Part shown: piece after piece, positions 6,994 through 8,817 of the stretch
Layout of the letters: each line of letters starts with the position of its first letter
How positions within the stretch are numbered: position 1 is the first letter of the stretch
Source of the DNA: Bacillota bacterium
GTDB lineage: Bacteria; Bacillota; Bacilli; Lactobacillales; Enterococcaceae
NCBI GenBank assembly: GCA_023389005.1
Contig: JAEWFE010000036.1
Location: forward strand, 1-8,817
Length of the DNA: 8,817 nt
Direction of reading: 5' to 3'
The notes under the pieces: model-generated
Seen by the model: only the letters and a program-made list of their open reading frames with translations
What the model was told of the DNA's origin: nothing
Database searches by the model: none
Translations under genes and position numbers: made by a program

Positions 6994-7800
6994 TTAATTA
7001 CCCATGTTTTCTAATGATATATTTTGAATTAAATTTACATCGTTATTATTTAGAATTTGCGTCAGTAGCATTCTTTGTTCGCAAGCCGATTTTTGAGCAA
7101 ACTTTTCTAATAACTCTGGTGCAATATTTACATGCGTATCCAATAACAAATCCGGTGTAAATACTAATTGTTCCTCTCTCTGAACAAAGCCAAAATCGAT
7201 TGCTGACTGAACAAAGATAGAATCCCTGATGCGACGGCGTTTATGTAGAATTTTATCGAATAAAACTTCATATTGGTCTAATAAATATTGAGCATCTACA
7301 TCCCCCAACAAGTTATACATTTCAGTATATTTGTCTAAATGCATTTGCTGCTGACAAGCTTGTAAATATCCTGCAAGATGTAGCCCGGTTACATCATTAT
7401 AAAGCGTCTCGATGTGCATATATCCATTCGACCGTACATCAAAATGAGCAAACATAGCAATATCCATCGCATAAAAGTTATCATTTTCTAACGGTTTTAA
7501 ATTTCTAGCTAATTCAATCGTAGTCGCTGGATCAACAACCTCGTTAAATGTATTATCTTTGATGATTTCACTATAAATTGGGAAATGCAAAGTATATCTT
7601 CTTGCTTGACGCCTAATGAGACCATAGGCAATTAAAGTATCTAAGCGTTTATCAAAATGTGCATCAGTAGTTAAATCAGCTTTTAATTGACGTAGGGTAA
7701 CATCTTGATGTGTATTTAAGTACTTTACCAATTCCATAAAAAAAGAGCTATGAATTAATGGTGCAATTTTCTGGAATTTTTGTCCGTAAAAGAATTCCAT
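6994..7800 (-). CDS. Protein of unknown function next to ppaC (DUF1803-like N-terminus)
   Basis: A 268-residue, probably cytoplasmic protein: no signal peptide, no membrane segment. Residues about 18-75 (FFMELVKYLNTHQ, VTLRQLKADL, FDKRLDTLIAYGLIRRQARRYTL) read like a winged-helix fold. They resemble, from memory, the DUF1803 family of Lactobacillales, whose members sit beside ppaC in streptococci; this family call is not certain. The rest (about 100-268) is mostly helical with no motif I recognise. A basic patch KILHKRRRIRD lies near 183-193. No enzyme signature is visible. The open frame begins four codons higher at a TTG, but that TTG overlaps the ribosome binding site; ATG 7800 with GGAGG at 7806-7810 is the start. 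It follows ppaC by 76 bases with a strong terminator between them, so it depends on read-through or on a promoter I could not find. The gene is real; its function is open. Confidence 0.85.
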   Translation of the reverse strand: MEFFYGQKFQKIAPLIHSSFFMELVKYLNTHQDVTLRQLKADLTTDAHFDKRLDTLIAYGLIRRQARRYTLHFPIYSEIIKDNTFNEVVDPATTIELARNLKPLENDNFYAMDIAMFAHFDVRSNGYMHIETLYNDVTGLHLAGYLQACQQQMHLDKYTEMYNLLGDVDAQYLLDQYEVLFDKILHKRRRIRDSIFVQSAIDFGFVQREEQLVFTPDLLLDTHVNIAPELLEKFAQKSACEQRMLLTQILNNNDVNLIQNISLENMGN

Positions 7801-7805
7801 AAAAA

Positions 7806-7810
7806 CCTCC
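7806..7810 (-). promoter_or_regulatory. Ribosome binding site that fixes the start of the unknown gene
   Basis: GGAGG lies 5 bases before ATG 7800. The longer reading frame from TTG 7812 would start inside this site and add four residues, so it is rejected. Confidence 0.85.
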
Positions 7811-7819
7811 AAACATCCT

Positions 7820-7866
7820 AAAAAAATAAAAAATCAGCAAAAAGCACAATGCCTTCTACTGATTTT
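7820..7866 (-). terminator. Rho-independent terminator of ppaC
   Basis: In the minus-strand sense AAAATCAG (7859-7866) pairs with CTGATTTT (7830-7837). Inside it AGAAGGCA (7850-7857) pairs with TGCTTTTT (7839-7846), with some G-T pairs, around a TTG loop; a single T-G pair joins the two stems. TTATTTTTTT follows at once. The stem begins 10 bases after the ppaC stop. This is a classic intrinsic terminator and the clearest RNA signal in the window. Confidence 0.88.
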
Positions 7867-7876
7867 AAGTCTTAAC

Positions 7877-8806
7877 TTAACCTTCAAATGCAGCAGTTAA
7901 TTGAGGAACCACTTGTTTTTTACGTGACACAACACCTTTTAATAGTGCACGGTTGTTGTCGAGAGTTACATTAAAGGCTTTCTCAACATTTTCTTTTGGT
8001 TCACCCACAATTAAAATTTCAGAATCACTATCTAAAATATTTGTAACGACTAACACAAATAAATCATAGCCATTAGCAGCATTTGCCTCTTGCATAGCTG
8101 ATTCTAATTCAGATTGACGCGCAAAAACTTCAGCTAAATCAACAGTATTTACTTGAGCGATTCTTAAGTTGCTACCACCCATTGGGAAGCTTTTAGCATC
8201 TAGATCAATTAATTCAACTGCTGATTTAGTTCCTAAGTTTGTACCTGCTTTTAACATTTCCAAACCATAACTTTCTAAATCAACACCAGCAATCTCAGCA
8301 AGTTCTTTCGCAGCTTGAACATCTTCTTGTGTGCAAGTAGGTGATTTAAATAATAAAGTGTCAGATACAATAGCAGAAAGCATAATTCCCGCAATATTTT
8401 TTGGAACTTCAACATTATTTTCTTTATATAGTTTCAAAATGATTGTTGAAGTACAGCCAACTGGTTCTGCACGATAATATAATGGATTTGCTGTTTGGAA
8501 GTTTGCAATACGGTGATGATCAACGACTGCTAATATTTCCACTTTTTCAATATCAGCAGCACTTTGTTGGAATTCATTGTGATCTACCAACATCACTTGT
8601 TCCACTTCATTAGCCACAGTTTCAACCACACGCGGGGCAGTTAATCCAAAGTGATTTAAGGCAAAAGCTGTTTCTTCATTTGGTTCACCCAAAGCCACTG
8701 CCTCAGCATCTTTACCTAATTCTTTTTGTAAGTTCGCAAATGCAATCGCTGCACCAATTGCATCAGTATCTGGATTTTGATGTCCGAAAACTAAAATTTT
8801 TGACAT
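7877..8806 (-). CDS. ppaC: Manganese-dependent inorganic pyrophosphatase (family II)
   Basis: Cytoplasmic DHH-family phosphoesterase hydrolysing pyrophosphate to two phosphates, which keeps pyrophosphate-releasing biosyntheses moving. It has 309 residues, the usual length. The N-terminal DHH domain has GHQNPDTDA (H9, D13, D15), VDHNEF (D75), VVDHHR (H97) and VSDT (D149); these are the metal ligands of Bacillus subtilis PpaC at identical numbers. The C-terminal DHHA2 domain ends with the substrate-binding SRKKQ (294-298). The frame is open to a GTG at 8815, but ATG 8806 puts all ligands at family positions; GGAG sits only 3 bases before it, and the promoter lies outside the window. A strong terminator follows the stop. 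It is probably an independent housekeeping unit, yet it could serve the GlgC reaction encoded nearby by removing its pyrophosphate. Confidence 0.98.
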   Translation of the reverse strand: MSKILVFGHQNPDTDAIGAAIAFANLQKELGKDAEAVALGEPNEETAFALNHFGLTAPRVVETVANEVEQVMLVDHNEFQQSAADIEKVEILAVVDHHRIANFQTANPLYYRAEPVGCTSTIILKLYKENNVEVPKNIAGIMLSAIVSDTLLFKSPTCTQEDVQAAKELAEIAGVDLESYGLEMLKAGTNLGTKSAVELIDLDAKSFPMGGSNLRIAQVNTVDLAEVFARQSELESAMQEANAANGYDLFVLVVTNILDSDSEILIVGEPKENVEKAFNVTLDNNRALLKGVVSRKKQVVPQLTAAFEG

Positions 8807-8817
8807 TTTCTCCACTC

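Noticed and set aside
8807..8815. GTG start giving three extra residues on PpaC
   Set aside because: The family start MSKILVFGH at 8806 puts H9, D13, D15, D75, H97 and D149 at their usual numbers; the GTG overlaps the GGAG.

Overview
The window is AT-rich chromosomal DNA of a low-GC Gram-positive bacterium of the order Lactobacillales. Strong AGGAGG-type ribosome binding sites, the glgBCDAP gene order, and a family II (manganese) pyrophosphatase very close to what I remember of enterococcal PpaC all point to Enterococcus or a near relative. A glycogen-storing species of the E. cecorum/columbae type is a guess that was not tested.

Every gene I can support lies on the minus strand, so transcription runs from right to left. 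From the right end the layout is: ppaC (7877-8806), a strong rho-independent terminator (7820-7866), a 268-residue protein of unknown function with a winged-helix-like N-terminus (6994-7800), and a weak terminator candidate (6959-6993). A long AT-rich regulatory and leader region follows (6520-6993). The glycogen operon comes next: glgB (4633-6519), glgC (3440-4582), glgD (2305-3450), glgA (867-2297) and the first 252 codons of glgP (1-758), which runs off the left edge.

The glg genes form one storage pathway. GlgC, probably with the degenerate subunit GlgD, makes ADP-glucose and pyrophosphate from glucose-1-phosphate and ATP. GlgA adds the glucose to alpha-1,4 chains, GlgB puts in alpha-1,6 branches, and GlgP takes the polymer back to glucose-1-phosphate. 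PpaC hydrolyses pyrophosphate and so could pull the GlgC reaction forward, but a terminator and an unrelated gene separate it from the operon.

Several starts that extend furthest upstream are not the real ones. Ribosome binding sites and family N-termini place the starts of glgB, glgD, glgA, the unknown gene and ppaC at internal ATGs. I see no mobile element, CRISPR array, tRNA, rRNA or phage gene. The genes are mainly ordinary; the less ordinary signals are non-coding. They are a hairpin between the Shine-Dalgarno and the ATG of glgC, a large stem-loop between glgA and glgP, and a dyad with a cre-like half site upstream of glgB.
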